Assembly (NCBI GenBank): GCA_035297145.1
Contig: DATGZN010000062.1
Coordinates: forward strand, 1 to 38,584
DNA: 38,584 bases
Reading direction: 5' to 3'
Origin: QHXW01 sp035297145
GTDB taxonomy: Bacteria > Acidobacteriota > Terriglobia > Bryobacterales > Bryobacteraceae
Shown in pieces: positions 1-7,195 of the stretch. The notes under the pieces are model-generated. The model was not told where the DNA came from. It saw only the letters and a program-made list of their open reading frames with translations, and ran no database searches. Each line of letters opens with the position of its first letter. The first letter of the stretch is position 1. Made by a program: the position numbers and the translations under genes.

Positions 1-140
1 AGTCAGGTGGGTAGCAAAGGAAGATCCGGCCGGCCAGGCGCGGTACGTGGGCATGCTGTTCGGAATCGCTGCCTGAAAACGGAACCGATCTTGAGGCGAA
101 CCGAAGGCCCGTCTTCTTCTTTGAATTTTCGCAACACAAC
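1..140. repeat. 140-bp long-range inverted repeat, left copy
   Basis: This stretch is the reverse complement of 38401-38540 with only two mismatches over 140 bases. Because it begins at base 1, the element probably continues beyond the window; the right copy runs on for 44 more bases to the window end. One frame is open in both copies and ends at the same TGA, but I recognise no protein in it, and the two mismatches both change the residue (Phe/Leu and Arg/Cys). It is most likely a multicopy intergenic or degenerate mobile sequence. Bases 141-221 hold no gene that I can see and form the upstream region of the ferredoxin gene. Confidence 0.9.
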
Positions 141-221
141 CACGTGTGAACGGCCGAGAGCAACATAGCGTTTCCCGAGTCCGGGTGAGAATCGTCCTCT
201 TTTTATGTCATAATCCTCGTC

Positions 222-569
222 ATGGTGGCTGAAGTCGTCAAGATGGAGCCGAAGTCCGAGGGCATCGCGACCCCTCGCAAAAAGCGCCCCAAGGAACTGG
301 CCATCATCACTGAGTGCTGCACCGGTTGCGCGGGTTCGCCCGCCTGCGTTCCCTATTGCCCGGTGGCCGATTGCATGTACTGGGTTCCGGACGAAGACCA
401 TCGGCCGTTCGGCCGCATTGAGGTCGACCCCTACCTCTGCATCGGCTGCAAAAAGTGCACTAGCAAGGGACCCGACGGCGCCTTCCTCGACGGTTGCCCG
501 TGGGACGCTATCGAAATGGTGCCCATCGAAAATGTCGAAGCCCAGCTCGGCGCTAAGATGGCCATCTAG
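222..569 (+). CDS. Ferredoxin-like protein with two [4Fe-4S] clusters
   Basis: A 115-residue soluble protein with two cysteine sets typical of bacterial 2x[4Fe-4S] ferredoxins. The first is C33-x2-C36-x5-C42-x3-C46-Pro, with extra cysteines C32 and C51. The second is C73-x2-C76-x2-C79 followed by C92-Pro. It should act as a cytoplasmic one-electron carrier or as the electron-transfer subunit of a larger oxidoreductase. The basic 25-residue N-terminus precedes the fold. A start at ATG 245 is also possible; I kept 222 because the frame is open and codon use is uniform, although no good Shine-Dalgarno is visible. NuoI, a second 2x[4Fe-4S] protein, lies 1.2 kb downstream on the same strand. The redox partner is unknown. 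Confidence 0.85.
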   Translation: MVAEVVKMEPKSEGIATPRKKRPKELAIITECCTGCAGSPACVPYCPVADCMYWVPDEDHRPFGRIEVDPYLCIGCKKCTSKGPDGAFLDGCPWDAIEMVPIENVEAQLGAKMAI

Positions 570-598
570 AAAAATCGAAAAATAGGATCTTTCACCGT

Positions 599-703
599 GC
601 ACACGTCGCAATTCGGGGACCGGCTTCGAAATTCCGACGAGCAGAATCACGAAGACCGCAGCCACCCCGATTCGGAATTTCGTTGCCTGTCCCCGAATTG
701 CCC
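599..703. repeat. 105-bp foldback (REPIN-like) element, copy 1
   Basis: Imperfect terminal inverted repeats of 27 nt (609-635 and 674-700) carry the core CAATTCGGGGAC and differ at three positions. The same element occurs inverted at 33738-33842 with identical length, near-identical arms and a diverged centre. It lies between the ferredoxin and STAS genes. The GGGGAC-type palindromic arms recall REP/REPIN sequences mobilised by RAYT transposases; no such transposase is in the window. Read on the minus strand, one frame stays open through both copies. Confidence 0.85.
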
Positions 704-763
704 TCAGCTGCGCCTTGAGATCCTCGATGCCATAACTCTTGCCGTCCCCATCTCTCTCCTCCT

Positions 764-1168
764 ATGAGCCTCGATATCCAGCAACGGGACCGCGAAGGGA
801 TCACCATTCTTGACCTCAACGGCCGCCTCACCGTAGGCCCCGAGGCTTCGACCTTTCGCGAGCGGTTGCAGAAGCTCATCGATTCCCGGCGCACCAACAT
901 CATCCTGAACCTGAAGGATGTGGATTACATCGACAGTACCGGCCTCGGCGCGCTCGTCATGAGCTATACCTCGCTCCAGAGGGCCGGCGGGAAGATCAAG
1001 CTGCTCAATCTGAGCCGCCGCGGCATCGAACTGCTGGTCATGACCAAGCTCACCACCATCTTCGAAGTCTTCGATGATGAGCAGAATGCCATCAACAGCT
1101 TCTTCCCCGATCGCGAGCTCAAACGCTTCGACATTCTGAGCTTCGTCCAGCAGCAGAAGGAAGAGTAG
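764..1168 (+). CDS. STAS-domain anti-sigma factor antagonist
   Basis: A 134-residue cytoplasmic protein of the SpoIIAA/RsbV family. The STAS fold is visible from the N-terminal beta strands through the conserved phosphorylation loop DYIDSTG (residues 54-60), where Ser58 is the expected target of a partner kinase/anti-sigma factor. In this family the unphosphorylated form binds the RsbW/SpoIIAB-like kinase and frees a sigma factor or other output. A C-terminal extension of about 20 residues (FFPDREL...QQKEE) exceeds the minimal domain of roughly 100-110 residues. No cognate kinase or PP2C phosphatase is encoded nearby, so the partner must lie elsewhere. The ATG at 764 follows a C-rich stretch without a clear ribosome binding site. 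Confidence 0.88.
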   Translation: MSLDIQQRDREGITILDLNGRLTVGPEASTFRERLQKLIDSRRTNIILNLKDVDYIDSTGLGALVMSYTSLQRAGGKIKLLNLSRRGIELLVMTKLTTIFEVFDDEQNAINSFFPDRELKRFDILSFVQQQKEE

Positions 1169-1224
1169 TTTTGAACCCCGTGCGCACTTTGCGCGAAGCT
1201 GCGTCCGCTATTTACACTAGGCTT

Positions 1225-1725
1225 ATGGCTTCCACCCGAGAAAATGAGACGCTGACCGCCGGGCAGCACGCGCCCGATTTTCGTCTCGAAGACCTGGCTG
1301 GAGGCGGCGAAAAAACGTTGGGAGAGCTGCTGAAAGAGGGTCCCGTCTTTCTTGCCTTCTTCAAGGTCTCCTGTCCCACCTGTCAATACACGCTTCCATA
1401 TCTCGAACGCATGTTTCGGGGCCGGGCAAACGGCGGCGCCAGCATGTTTGCCGTCTCGCAGGACGATGCCGAAGCCACCCGTGAGTTTCACCAGGAATTC
1501 GGCATCACCATGCCGACGCTTCTCGACAGCGCCCGTTTCGGCTATCCCGCCAGCAACGCCTACGGCCTCTCGCACGTTCCCTCAATGTTCCTCATCGAGC
1601 GGGATGGCAACATCTCCTGGTCGAGTATTGGCTTCGTCCGGACGGATCTGGAGGCGCTTGGCGAGAAACTCGGTGCGAAACCGTTCCAGGCGGGCGAGCG
1701 CGTCCCGGAAATGAAATCGGGTTGA
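1225..1725 (+). CDS. Peroxiredoxin/TlpA-like thiol-disulfide protein
   Basis: A 166-residue AhpC/TSA-superfamily protein with a thioredoxin fold. The opening motif APDFRLEDLAG (residues 16-26) is followed by the redox-active pair in KVSCPTCQ (C50 and C53) and by the cis-proline region HVPSMFLI. The CPTC pair indicates a thioredoxin-like or bacterioferritin-comigratory-type peroxidase/reductase. There is no signal peptide, so it should be cytoplasmic. I chose ATG 1225 because the frame upstream to 1171 opens only at a TTG and would overlap the probable promoter region. The gene lies close behind the STAS gene but its link to that protein is unclear. Confidence 0.8.
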   Translation: MASTRENETLTAGQHAPDFRLEDLAGGGEKTLGELLKEGPVFLAFFKVSCPTCQYTLPYLERMFRGRANGGASMFAVSQDDAEATREFHQEFGITMPTLLDSARFGYPASNAYGLSHVPSMFLIERDGNISWSSIGFVRTDLEALGEKLGAKPFQAGERVPEMKSG

Positions 1726-1775
1726 GGCTCCAAGAACTAGGCTCCGGTCAGGAGCCACGATAAGATAAAAGATAG

Positions 1776-2282
1776 ATGGCCAATCCTCTGGAGGAATTGA
1801 TTCAATCGGCTGCGGCGATTGCCAAAGGCATGGGCGTCACGTTCCGGGAGATGATGTCGCCCACCATCACCGAGAATTATCCCGACGAGCCGCCTAAGTT
1901 TGAAGAGCGTTTTCGCGGCGTCCACGTGCTCCAGCGCGATGAGAACGGCCTCGAGAAGTGTGTGGCCTGTTTTCTCTGTGCCGCTGCCTGCCCTTCGAAC
2001 TGCATCTACATCGAGGCGGCGGAAAACACCGATAAAGTTCGCATCTCGGGCGGCGAGCGTTACGCCAAGGTCTACAACATCGATTACAACCGCTGCATCT
2101 TCTGCGGCTATTGCGTGGAAGCCTGCCCCACCGACGCCATCACCCATGGCCACGGCTTTGAAGTCTCCAGCTACAACACCTCGACGCTGATCAAGCGCAA
2201 AGAGGACATGCTGGCTCCCATGCCCGCCCAGCCTGGTCCAGGCGTCGTCCTGCAAGAAGCCGAGGAAGTCGCCGCCCACTAG
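1776..2282 (+). CDS. nuoI: NADH-quinone oxidoreductase subunit I (orphan NuoI)
   Basis: A 168-residue 2x[4Fe-4S] protein matching the NuoI/complex I 23-kDa subunit. Cluster ligands are C62-x2-C65-x2-C68-x3-C72-Pro and C107-x2-C110-x2-C113-x3-C117-Pro. The segment after the second motif (DAITHGHGFEVSSYNTSTLIKRKEDML) is also typical of NuoI. In complex I this subunit carries clusters N6a and N6b on the peripheral arm and passes electrons towards N2 and quinone. No other nuo gene is in the window, so it is either a dispersed subunit of the main complex or an additional paralogue. The C-terminus beyond residue 145 is a short Pro/Ala-rich tail. Confidence 0.9.
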   Translation: MANPLEELIQSAAAIAKGMGVTFREMMSPTITENYPDEPPKFEERFRGVHVLQRDENGLEKCVACFLCAAACPSNCIYIEAAENTDKVRISGGERYAKVYNIDYNRCIFCGYCVEACPTDAITHGHGFEVSSYNTSTLIKRKEDMLAPMPAQPGPGVVLQEAEEVAAH

Positions 2283-2333
2283 CGCCACCGGCCGTGCGCA
2301 CCGAACCGCCCACCCGTTGCTGCCTGGCGACAC

Positions 2334-3379
2334 CTAAAACAAAAGCCTTCCACGTACCGCCCCAAGTTTCTTGATCTTGCGACTCTTGGGGTCGAAAAGG
2401 TGCCCCGTGCGCAGACCATCATGCCAGAGTCCCGAATAGTATCTACAAATCGTCACCGCGAATTTCGACCAATTGAACAAGCTCACCTGTGCAATTAATC
2501 CGGTTCGCGCCGGGTTCCAATCCAACGTTATAAGGTGCCCATTTGTTTGGCGGAAGCGCCGGCCATCATCGAAAAGAATCGGTTCGTCGGATACACGTAC
2601 AATTGGCCCCCAGGATGGCTTCGTTCCGTACCGGACGTATCTTCTTAGTCGTCAAAATCTGCTCGCAGGACGAACTCGGCACCATGCTGAGACGCAACAT
2701 AATTGAAAGCGATTTTTGCAATCGTTCGAAGAACTATCGCGTCCACCTGAGCGATAACTTCCACCTGCAAGCTCCCATCCCGCACCACAGGTGCGCTCAA
2801 GGTCCCTTGTGCCGCAAACCCAATGTCAACAGCTTTCAGCTTTTCCACCAAACGCTCGCGATCGCGTTCCGCTCCTCCCATCACGCGGATTTCTAACGTG
2901 CCGGGTGTAGGTCGCCTGTAAGGCCGAACGGCCTTGTCGTCACTCAGCTCCTTCTCTAACAGGTAGTACCAGTCGGAGCTTCCCTTCCACCGGAAAGCAA
3001 CCTGAGGAACGGGTACCGCCTCGAGTCCCGTGCCACCTTTGTCAGGCATGAGAACGACCGTGGCTCCAAACCACGGGCCGGGTTGATCTACCTTCAGCTC
3101 TATCCTTCGATAGAGCAGATCCGCAGCTCCTTTTGCTGGCTGCTTCAACCCGTACTGGAGTCTCAAAAGCGCTTCAAAGCTGTCGCGCGCCACTGAGATT
3201 TCGAAGGTGTCGCCGAAATACTGGTTACACGGTTTGCATACAACATCGTAGAGGATGAATGACTCGGGCTCGAAGGTGCCGAACGCCTGTGGTATGACGT
3301 GCTCCCGATTGAACTCATTGTCCTCACTGCCGCAGTAGATGCATTTAGGGGCATCTTTCTTGTCCAATTCTGCCTTCAT
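2334..3379 (-). pseudogene. HNH endonuclease, frameshifted
   Basis: The first 244 codons (3379 down to 2645) encode an HNH-type nuclease. It has a zinc knuckle C13-x2-C16, the histidine in NREHVIPQ (H27) and a second C48-x2-C51-Asn, the CxxC/H/CxxCN layout of the HNH_5 type. The frame ends at TAA 2647-2645. Protein-like sequence resumes at once in the -1 frame and runs about 100 residues to TAG at 2334, beginning RRYVRYGTKPSWGP and ending GAVRGRLLF. The switch must fall in 2645-2654, because the -1 frame has a TGA just upstream. Restoring one base would give a protein of about 347 residues. No classical slippery heptamer is visible, so a one-base deletion or a sequencing error is more likely than programmed frameshifting. 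The DNA target is unknown. Confidence 0.75.
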
Positions 3380-3475
3380 ACAACACTCTGCTATCTTGGG
3401 CCTGTTCGTTAAACAACCCGCAAGAGGTATTATGGCCGCTAGTCCAATTGTAGTGGCCGGTCAGGCTCTATTTCT

Positions 3476-3971
3476 GTGCGCACCGAGCATCTCGTCTTCT
3501 CCCCGTGGAGCGAGGCGGATTGGCTAGCCCTCAAACCCATCGCCACTGATCCGGAGGTCATGCGCTACATCAGTGAGGGACTTCCCTGGCCCGACGATTC
3601 GCATCCAGGAGTTCGTCGGACGTCAGATGGCCTGCCTTCGCGAACGCGGATACTGCATGTGGAGGCTCCTGGAACCGGACACCGATCAGATGGTCGGCTT
3701 CTGCGGTCTCCAGCCGCTTGCCAGCACGCCGGACATCGAAATCGGCTGGTGGGTGGCCCGCTCGCATTGGGGCCGCGGCTTGGCGACCGAAGCCGCCCGC
3801 GCCGTCGTGTGCGATGGCTTCGAGCGCGTCGGCCTCGATCGAATCGTAACCGTGGCCCTGCCCGCTCACGGCGCCTCACGTCGGGTCATGGAGAAACTCG
3901 GCATGCGCTACGAACGCGACACCCAGCACAAAGGCATCAACGTGGTTCTCTACGCCCTCCACCCCTCGTAG
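3476..3971 (+). pseudogene. GNAT N-acetyltransferase (RimJ/RimL type), frameshifted
   Basis: The N-terminal part is read from GTG 3476 (MRTEHLVFSPWSEADWLAL..., containing DPEVMRYISEG). The rest of the domain is in the +1 frame from about 3590, beginning RIQEFVGRQMACL. It includes the acetyl-CoA loop HWGRGLATEAA and the late motif GASRRVMEKLGM. Together they make one GNAT domain of about 165 residues of the RimJ/RimL class, which acetylates protein N-termini or small amines. The junction lies around 3575-3605, near CCCGACGATTCGC, and fits one inserted base. Its neighbour across a 96-bp divergent gap, the HNH gene, is also frameshifted. The substrate is unknown. Confidence 0.78.
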
Positions 3972-3989
3972 GGCCGGGCACGCCCGGCC
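3972..3989. repeat. GC-rich palindrome (GGCCGGGC/GCCCGGCC)
   Basis: Two perfect 8-base arms separated by AC, directly after the stop codon of the GNAT gene and before the convergent hydrolase. A related palindrome (GGCCGGAC-AC-GTCCGGCC) lies at 38382-38399. The position suits a bidirectional transcription-stop hairpin, but there is no T-tract, and it may equally be a dispersed intergenic repeat. Confidence 0.6.
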
Positions 3990-4014
3990 TTCGGTTAGCA
4001 GAGAAATCCGGGCG

Positions 4015-5103
4015 TTACTCGCTGCGAGGCAAAACCTGATGCACCAACTCGTCCAGGAATTTCTGCTTGTCTTCAAAAAATGGGAAGTGTCCGGCATGTT
4101 CAAAAACAAATTCCTTGTGCGGTGCCTGGATGGTTTGAAAGTAATCCCAAACCAGAGAAGGGCGGCAGTATGGGTCTTCTCTTCCTTCAAAAAAGAAGAT
4201 CGGCACGCGGAAGTCGGCTCCGAGTGGAGTCAGATTCACCTTCGCCAGTTGCGGAAGGAATACGTCAAGCGAAAGAGATTGCCCACGGATAAAACCGAAA
4301 TCGTCCAACAGAGAGTAGTCAGGAGCCGACACTAAGTCCAGGAGAATTCTCCTGACGTCCGTGAACCCGCCGGGGCCAGGTGGCGGCCCGAGCAACTGCC
4401 CCTCCCAATACCTTGCGATCCCCTCTTTTTCCCGGTCCGCGTTTGAATAAGGCGCAATACTCTCCAACTGTTTGATGGCCGGTTCATTATGGCGCCTGCG
4501 TGCTTCCTGCAGCGCGTCCCGGTAGGCTGTGGCGTCGTTCTGCTCCATATTCACCACCTGCCCGGTTCCGACGTAAGCGTAGATGAGTTCCGGATGTTCG
4601 TGCGCCAGCCAAAGTCCGAGTACGCTTCCCCACGAGTGACCCAGAACAAAGATCTTCTCTCTGTGGAACCGATGTCGCAGATAGTTCACCACCTCGGCCG
4701 TGTCCTGTTCCATTTGGGCCACGTTCATTGTTCTGCGCTGAAGTTCTTTGTCATTCGACGCGTATGTCTTTCCCGCACCTCGCTGGTCCCACTGCACTAC
4801 CGTGAACGATTTCTCCCAGGGGCCCTGAAACGCGCCCGCCAAAGGAATGAAAGCAATGCCGGGACCACCATGAAGGAACAGGAGAATCGGGTTGTTCACG
4901 TTTTGGCCCCGCACCTGGATCCACTGATCAATCCCGCCGATGCGCGCTCGCTCCAGGCTGCTGATGCCATTCGGTGATCTAATGGCGCGCTCTTCAGCAA
5001 CCCTGTGCTGCAGGTATTTTCGATACAACAGAGCGGACGAGAGCGCCGCAACGATTAGGCAAGCGGCTGCTATCCCGGCGTATTTGAGAATCTTCCTGAT
5101 CAT
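4015..5103 (-). CDS. Membrane-anchored alpha/beta hydrolase, proline iminopeptidase-like
   Basis: A 362-residue serine hydrolase. Residues 8-27 form a hydrophobic signal-anchor, so the catalytic domain probably faces the periplasm. The oxyanion-hole motif HGGPG lies at 78-82, followed by QWDQRGAGKT (104-113), which is characteristic of the prolyl iminopeptidase/tricorn-interacting factor F1 group. The nucleophile elbow is GHSWG (155-159, Ser157). The acid is probably the Asp in FEGREDPY, and the base is H339 in EHAGHFPF. Family members remove N-terminal proline or cleave other amides and esters; the substrate here cannot be read from sequence. It is convergent with the GNAT gene and divergent from the sigma factor operon at 5326. 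The 222 bp between them hold no further gene that I can see. Confidence 0.87.
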   Translation of the reverse strand: MIRKILKYAGIAAACLIVAALSSALLYRKYLQHRVAEERAIRSPNGISSLERARIGGIDQWIQVRGQNVNNPILLFLHGGPGIAFIPLAGAFQGPWEKSFTVVQWDQRGAGKTYASNDKELQRRTMNVAQMEQDTAEVVNYLRHRFHREKIFVLGHSWGSVLGLWLAHEHPELIYAYVGTGQVVNMEQNDATAYRDALQEARRRHNEPAIKQLESIAPYSNADREKEGIARYWEGQLLGPPPGPGGFTDVRRILLDLVSAPDYSLLDDFGFIRGQSLSLDVFLPQLAKVNLTPLGADFRVPIFFFEGREDPYCRPSLVWDYFQTIQAPHKEFVFEHAGHFPFFEDKQKFLDELVHQVLPRSE

Positions 5104-5325
5104 GAGTTATATGGCCTGGAGAACTGACGGCATCGCGGACGCGATATTAGCGTATGGACCCAAAATACGCCCGAATCGGCTCGGCTCCATGCGACGGTCA
5201 CACATCCGAAGCCCCTATATCTTCTGGCACATAGCGCTTCTCCGGGCCCCCTGGTAACCTGAGGATTCACCGGCACGCCTAACAGTACGAAGCCGCGGAA
5301 GGGCTTCCATGCCGGTTTTTTTGGC

Positions 5326-5916
5326 ATGTTGGTTGACTACGAGCTGATTCGACGCGCGCGGGCGGGTGATGGGCCGGCCTTCAACCAGTTGGTTACCGCC
5401 TACCGCAAGCGCATTCTGGGTACCATTGCCAGGACCATTGGGCGCCCGGAGGACGTCGAGGATGTGGGGCAGGAGGTTTTCCTCCGGCTCTATTACTCCC
5501 TCGATCAGCTCCGCTCGGCGGAGGTTTTCGAGCCATGGCTCTACCGCTTGACGGCAAACGCGGCGTATGATTATCTGCGGAAGCGCCGCCGGCGGATGGA
5601 GTCGCGGATGGCCGATCTCTCCGAACAGCAGGTGTTGTTGGCAGATGCCGTGGCGGGCGAAAAGATTGATCGGGACGAAGGCCAAAAGAAGCGCATTCGA
5701 GAAGCAGTGGATGCCTTGCTGGACCGGGTATCCGAAGAGGACCGTGTGCTGCTGACGCTCAAGGAAGTCGAGGGTCTCTCCCTGAAAGAGCTGGGACAGA
5801 TTTATCATGTGAAAGAGAACGCGCTGAAGGTTCGGTTGTTCCGTGCCCGGCAGCGAGTTCTCAAGGCGTTCACTGGGGCGCGCAATAAGGCGGTCGGAGT
5901 GAGCAGTTTGCGTTAA
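5326..5916 (+). CDS. ECF-family RNA polymerase sigma factor (CnrH-like position)
   Basis: A 196-residue group 4 sigma-70 factor. Region 2 is visible as RPEDVEDVGQEVFLRLYYSLDQLRS followed by FEPWLYRLTANAAYDYLRKRRRR, and region 4 as LTLKEVEGLSLKELGQIYHVKENALKVRLFRARQRVLKAF. It should direct RNA polymerase to a small regulon, often including its own operon. It heads a compact three-gene unit with a single-TM protein (9-bp gap) and a Spy/CnrX-like periplasmic protein (overlapping start). This mirrors the CnrH-CnrY-CnrX arrangement, in which a periplasmic sensor controls release of the sigma factor from a membrane anti-sigma. The inducing signal is unknown. The ATG at 5326 lacks a strong Shine-Dalgarno. 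Confidence 0.92.
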   Translation: MLVDYELIRRARAGDGPAFNQLVTAYRKRILGTIARTIGRPEDVEDVGQEVFLRLYYSLDQLRSAEVFEPWLYRLTANAAYDYLRKRRRRMESRMADLSEQQVLLADAVAGEKIDRDEGQKKRIREAVDALLDRVSEEDRVLLTLKEVEGLSLKELGQIYHVKENALKVRLFRARQRVLKAFTGARNKAVGVSSLR

Positions 5917-5925
5917 AAAGGGTGG

Positions 5926-6282
5926 ATGGATATGGACCACCAGAATCATCAAATGGAAAGTGACGACGCGCGTCTCGATGCGTTATTCGAGGCTTACCAT
6001 GACGCTTGCCCGGATTTAGAGCCCGGCGCCGATTTCATGCCACGGCTCTGGCAGCGGATTGAAGCTCGGCAAGGCATGTCGGCGGTGTTCGGCCGATTGG
6101 CCAGGAACCTGGCGACGGCCGCACTCGCGTTGTCGACGCTACTGGGGCTGGCGGTTTCGATCTCCGGTTCGCGCGTCGCCTTGCCCAGCGAGAGCTACGT
6201 GGAAGTGCTGGCCGAGGAACACAATAGCGCGAATTTGGACTTCGAGCCTGTCCGTCTTACGACTGCAGTGGAACAAAGGTGA
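5926..6282 (+). CDS. Single-TM protein, probable anti-sigma factor
   Basis: A 118-residue protein with a cytoplasmic N-terminal segment (about 1-58), one transmembrane helix (about 61-80) and a short outer tail. It lacks the HxxxCxxC zinc-finger motif of ZAS anti-sigma factors. The acidic start (MESDDARLDALFEAYHDACPDLEPGADF broken here into its parts: an Asp/Glu-rich helix, then a Pro-rich turn) resembles short CnrY-type or acidobacterial sigma-linked proteins. Its role is inferred mainly from position between an ECF sigma factor and a periplasmic Spy-like protein. The upstream AAAAAGGGTGG is a good ribosome binding site for ATG 5926. Its TGA overlaps the start of the next gene, indicating translational coupling. 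Confidence 0.7.
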   Translation: MDMDHQNHQMESDDARLDALFEAYHDACPDLEPGADFMPRLWQRIEARQGMSAVFGRLARNLATAALALSTLLGLAVSISGSRVALPSESYVEVLAEEHNSANLDFEPVRLTTAVEQR

Positions 6283-6674
6283 TGAGGCGAAGCAGCTTCA
6301 CAACGGTCCTTTATCTCGCCATTCTGTTTCTCAGCGGTGTGGCCGTCGGTGCGTTTGGCCTAAGGCTCTACACGCTGAATTCAGTCCGCGCCAGCGGACG
6401 TCCCAGTCCAGAGGAGTTCAAACACAGGTACATTGCCGAGCTCCGGACACGCTTAAACCTCACCGATGATCAGGTGAGCAAGTTGGATCCCATCCTGGAT
6501 GAGACCCGCAAGCAGTTCCGTGAGTTGCACGAGAAGCACAAGCCCGAGCTAAAGGCCATTCAGGATGAGCAAACCCAGAGGATCAGGGCTCTTCTGAACG
6601 ATTCCCAGCAGGCCGAATACAGCCGGTTCCTCGACGAACGCGAGAAACAGCGGCAGCGCCAGCCGCACCCCTAA
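6282..6674 (+). CDS. Spy/CnrX-like periplasmic sensor or chaperone
   Basis: A 130-residue protein with an N-terminal signal-anchor (about 8-27) and a highly charged all-helical periplasmic domain. The segment ELRTRLNLTDDQVSKLDPILDE, broken as LRTRLNLT and DDQVSKLDPIL, is the LTxxQ-type repeat seen in Spy/CpxP and in the heavy-metal-resistance (CnrX/ZraP-like) family. A long helix with alternating Glu/Lys/Gln follows. It probably senses metal or misfolded protein in the periplasm and signals through the upstream single-TM protein. GTG 6279 is an alternative start; I chose ATG 6282, which overlaps the upstream stop (TGATG). The 3' end overlaps the convergent bL31 gene by 4 nt. Confidence 0.78.
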   Translation: MRRSSFTTVLYLAILFLSGVAVGAFGLRLYTLNSVRASGRPSPEEFKHRYIAELRTRLNLTDDQVSKLDPILDETRKQFRELHEKHKPELKAIQDEQTQRIRALLNDSQQAEYSRFLDEREKQRQRQPHP

Positions 6675-6904
6675 GCGACCGGCTGCTTCTTCTTCTCAGC
6701 CCTGGATTTCTGATATTTCCTCTCGAATTTCTCGACGCGGCCCGCCGTGTCCATCAACTTCTGTTTCCCGGTAAAGAACGGGTGGCAACTCGAGCAGATT
6801 TCCACTCGAATGTCGCCTTTATGGGTGGACCGAGTCTTGAAGACGTGCCCGCAGGCGCAGGTGACATTAACCTCTTCGTAGGCGGGGTGAATACCGGCTT
6901 TCAT
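6671..6904 (-). CDS. rpmE: 50S ribosomal protein bL31
   Basis: A 77-residue ribosomal protein of the zinc-binding (C+) bL31 type. It starts MKAGIHPAYEEVNVTCACGH and contains the cysteine pair CAC plus the pair in ICSSCHPFFTGKQKLMD, followed by the basic C-terminus. It bridges the 30S and 50S subunits near the central protuberance. The frame is open upstream to 6943, but ATG 6904 is the family start and has AAAGGA 11 nt upstream. A strong hairpin (6952-7008) ends the separate transcription unit just upstream, so either rpmE has its own promoter in the 47-bp gap or it depends on read-through. Confidence 0.97.
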   Translation of the reverse strand: MKAGIHPAYEEVNVTCACGHVFKTRSTHKGDIRVEICSSCHPFFTGKQKLMDTAGRVEKFERKYQKSRAEKKKQPVA

Positions 6905-6951
6905 GTTGCGGAAATCCTTTCGGGTGAATTTCAAGTATAACAAAACACAAA

Positions 6952-7008
6952 CCCCCGTGATCTCCGCGTAGCAGCTTTGAACGGCTGCGCCATGAGATTC
7001 ACGGGGGC
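6952..7008 (-). terminator. Strong hairpin with T-rich tail (terminator or attenuator)
   Basis: On the minus strand CCCCCGTG...ATCTC pairs with GAGAT-CACGGGGG (13 bp with one bulge) around an inner GCAGC/GCTGC stem. It is followed by TTTGTGTTTTG. It ends the small transcript starting near 7190 and lies 47 bp before the rpmE start, so it could act either as a true terminator or as an attenuator for rpmE. Confidence 0.75.
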
Positions 7009-7190
7009 CCGGTAGCCTTAGATGAAACCTGAGGCAGTTAGATTCGCGTCGAAGTGGCCGGTCATCATGAACTTGGCACCGCCACTGAAACGGAACCGAC
7101 TACGTTAGAACGGTCGACTCAGCAGTCGGCCACCTCGCGCGGTCTACTACTATCATTCATGTTCCTGGACCACCTCCTTCCTCAGTGATA
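6952..7190 (-). ncRNA. Unidentified ~240-nt transcription unit (small RNA or micropeptide mRNA)
   Basis: Four signals align on the minus strand: a TTGACA-17-TAATAT promoter (7224-7196), a predicted start near 7190, a perfect AAGGAGGT (7179-7172) and a terminator hairpin (6952-7008). Possible mini-ORFs are MNDSSRPREVADC (7160-7119), MIVVDRARWPTAESTVLT (7156-7100) and MMTGHFDANLTASGFI (7068-7018). The first ATG is 11 nt from the Shine-Dalgarno. Local stems also occur, for example CGACT-GCTG-AGTCG. It does not contain the hallmarks of tmRNA, RNase P RNA, 6S or SRP RNA that I know. It could be a small regulatory RNA, an rpmE leader, or an mRNA for micropeptides. Strength of signals makes transcription likely; identity is unknown. 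Confidence 0.6.
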
Positions 7191-7195
7191 ACTCG

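Noticed and set aside
3..665. 220-codon minus-strand ORF across the left repeat, the ferredoxin gene and the foldback element
   Set aside because: It lies antisense to a clear ferredoxin, has no protein pattern of its own and is open because of GC-rich codon bias.
2645..2660. Programmed -1 frameshift signal in the HNH gene
   Set aside because: No X-XXY-YYZ slippery heptamer and no clear downstream pseudoknot; a simple deletion is more economical.
6952..7190. tmRNA, RNase P RNA, 6S or SRP RNA
   Set aside because: None of the conserved sequence hallmarks of these RNAs (for example a tRNA-like end with TTCGA, or the RNase P GAGGAAAGTC core) is present on either strand.
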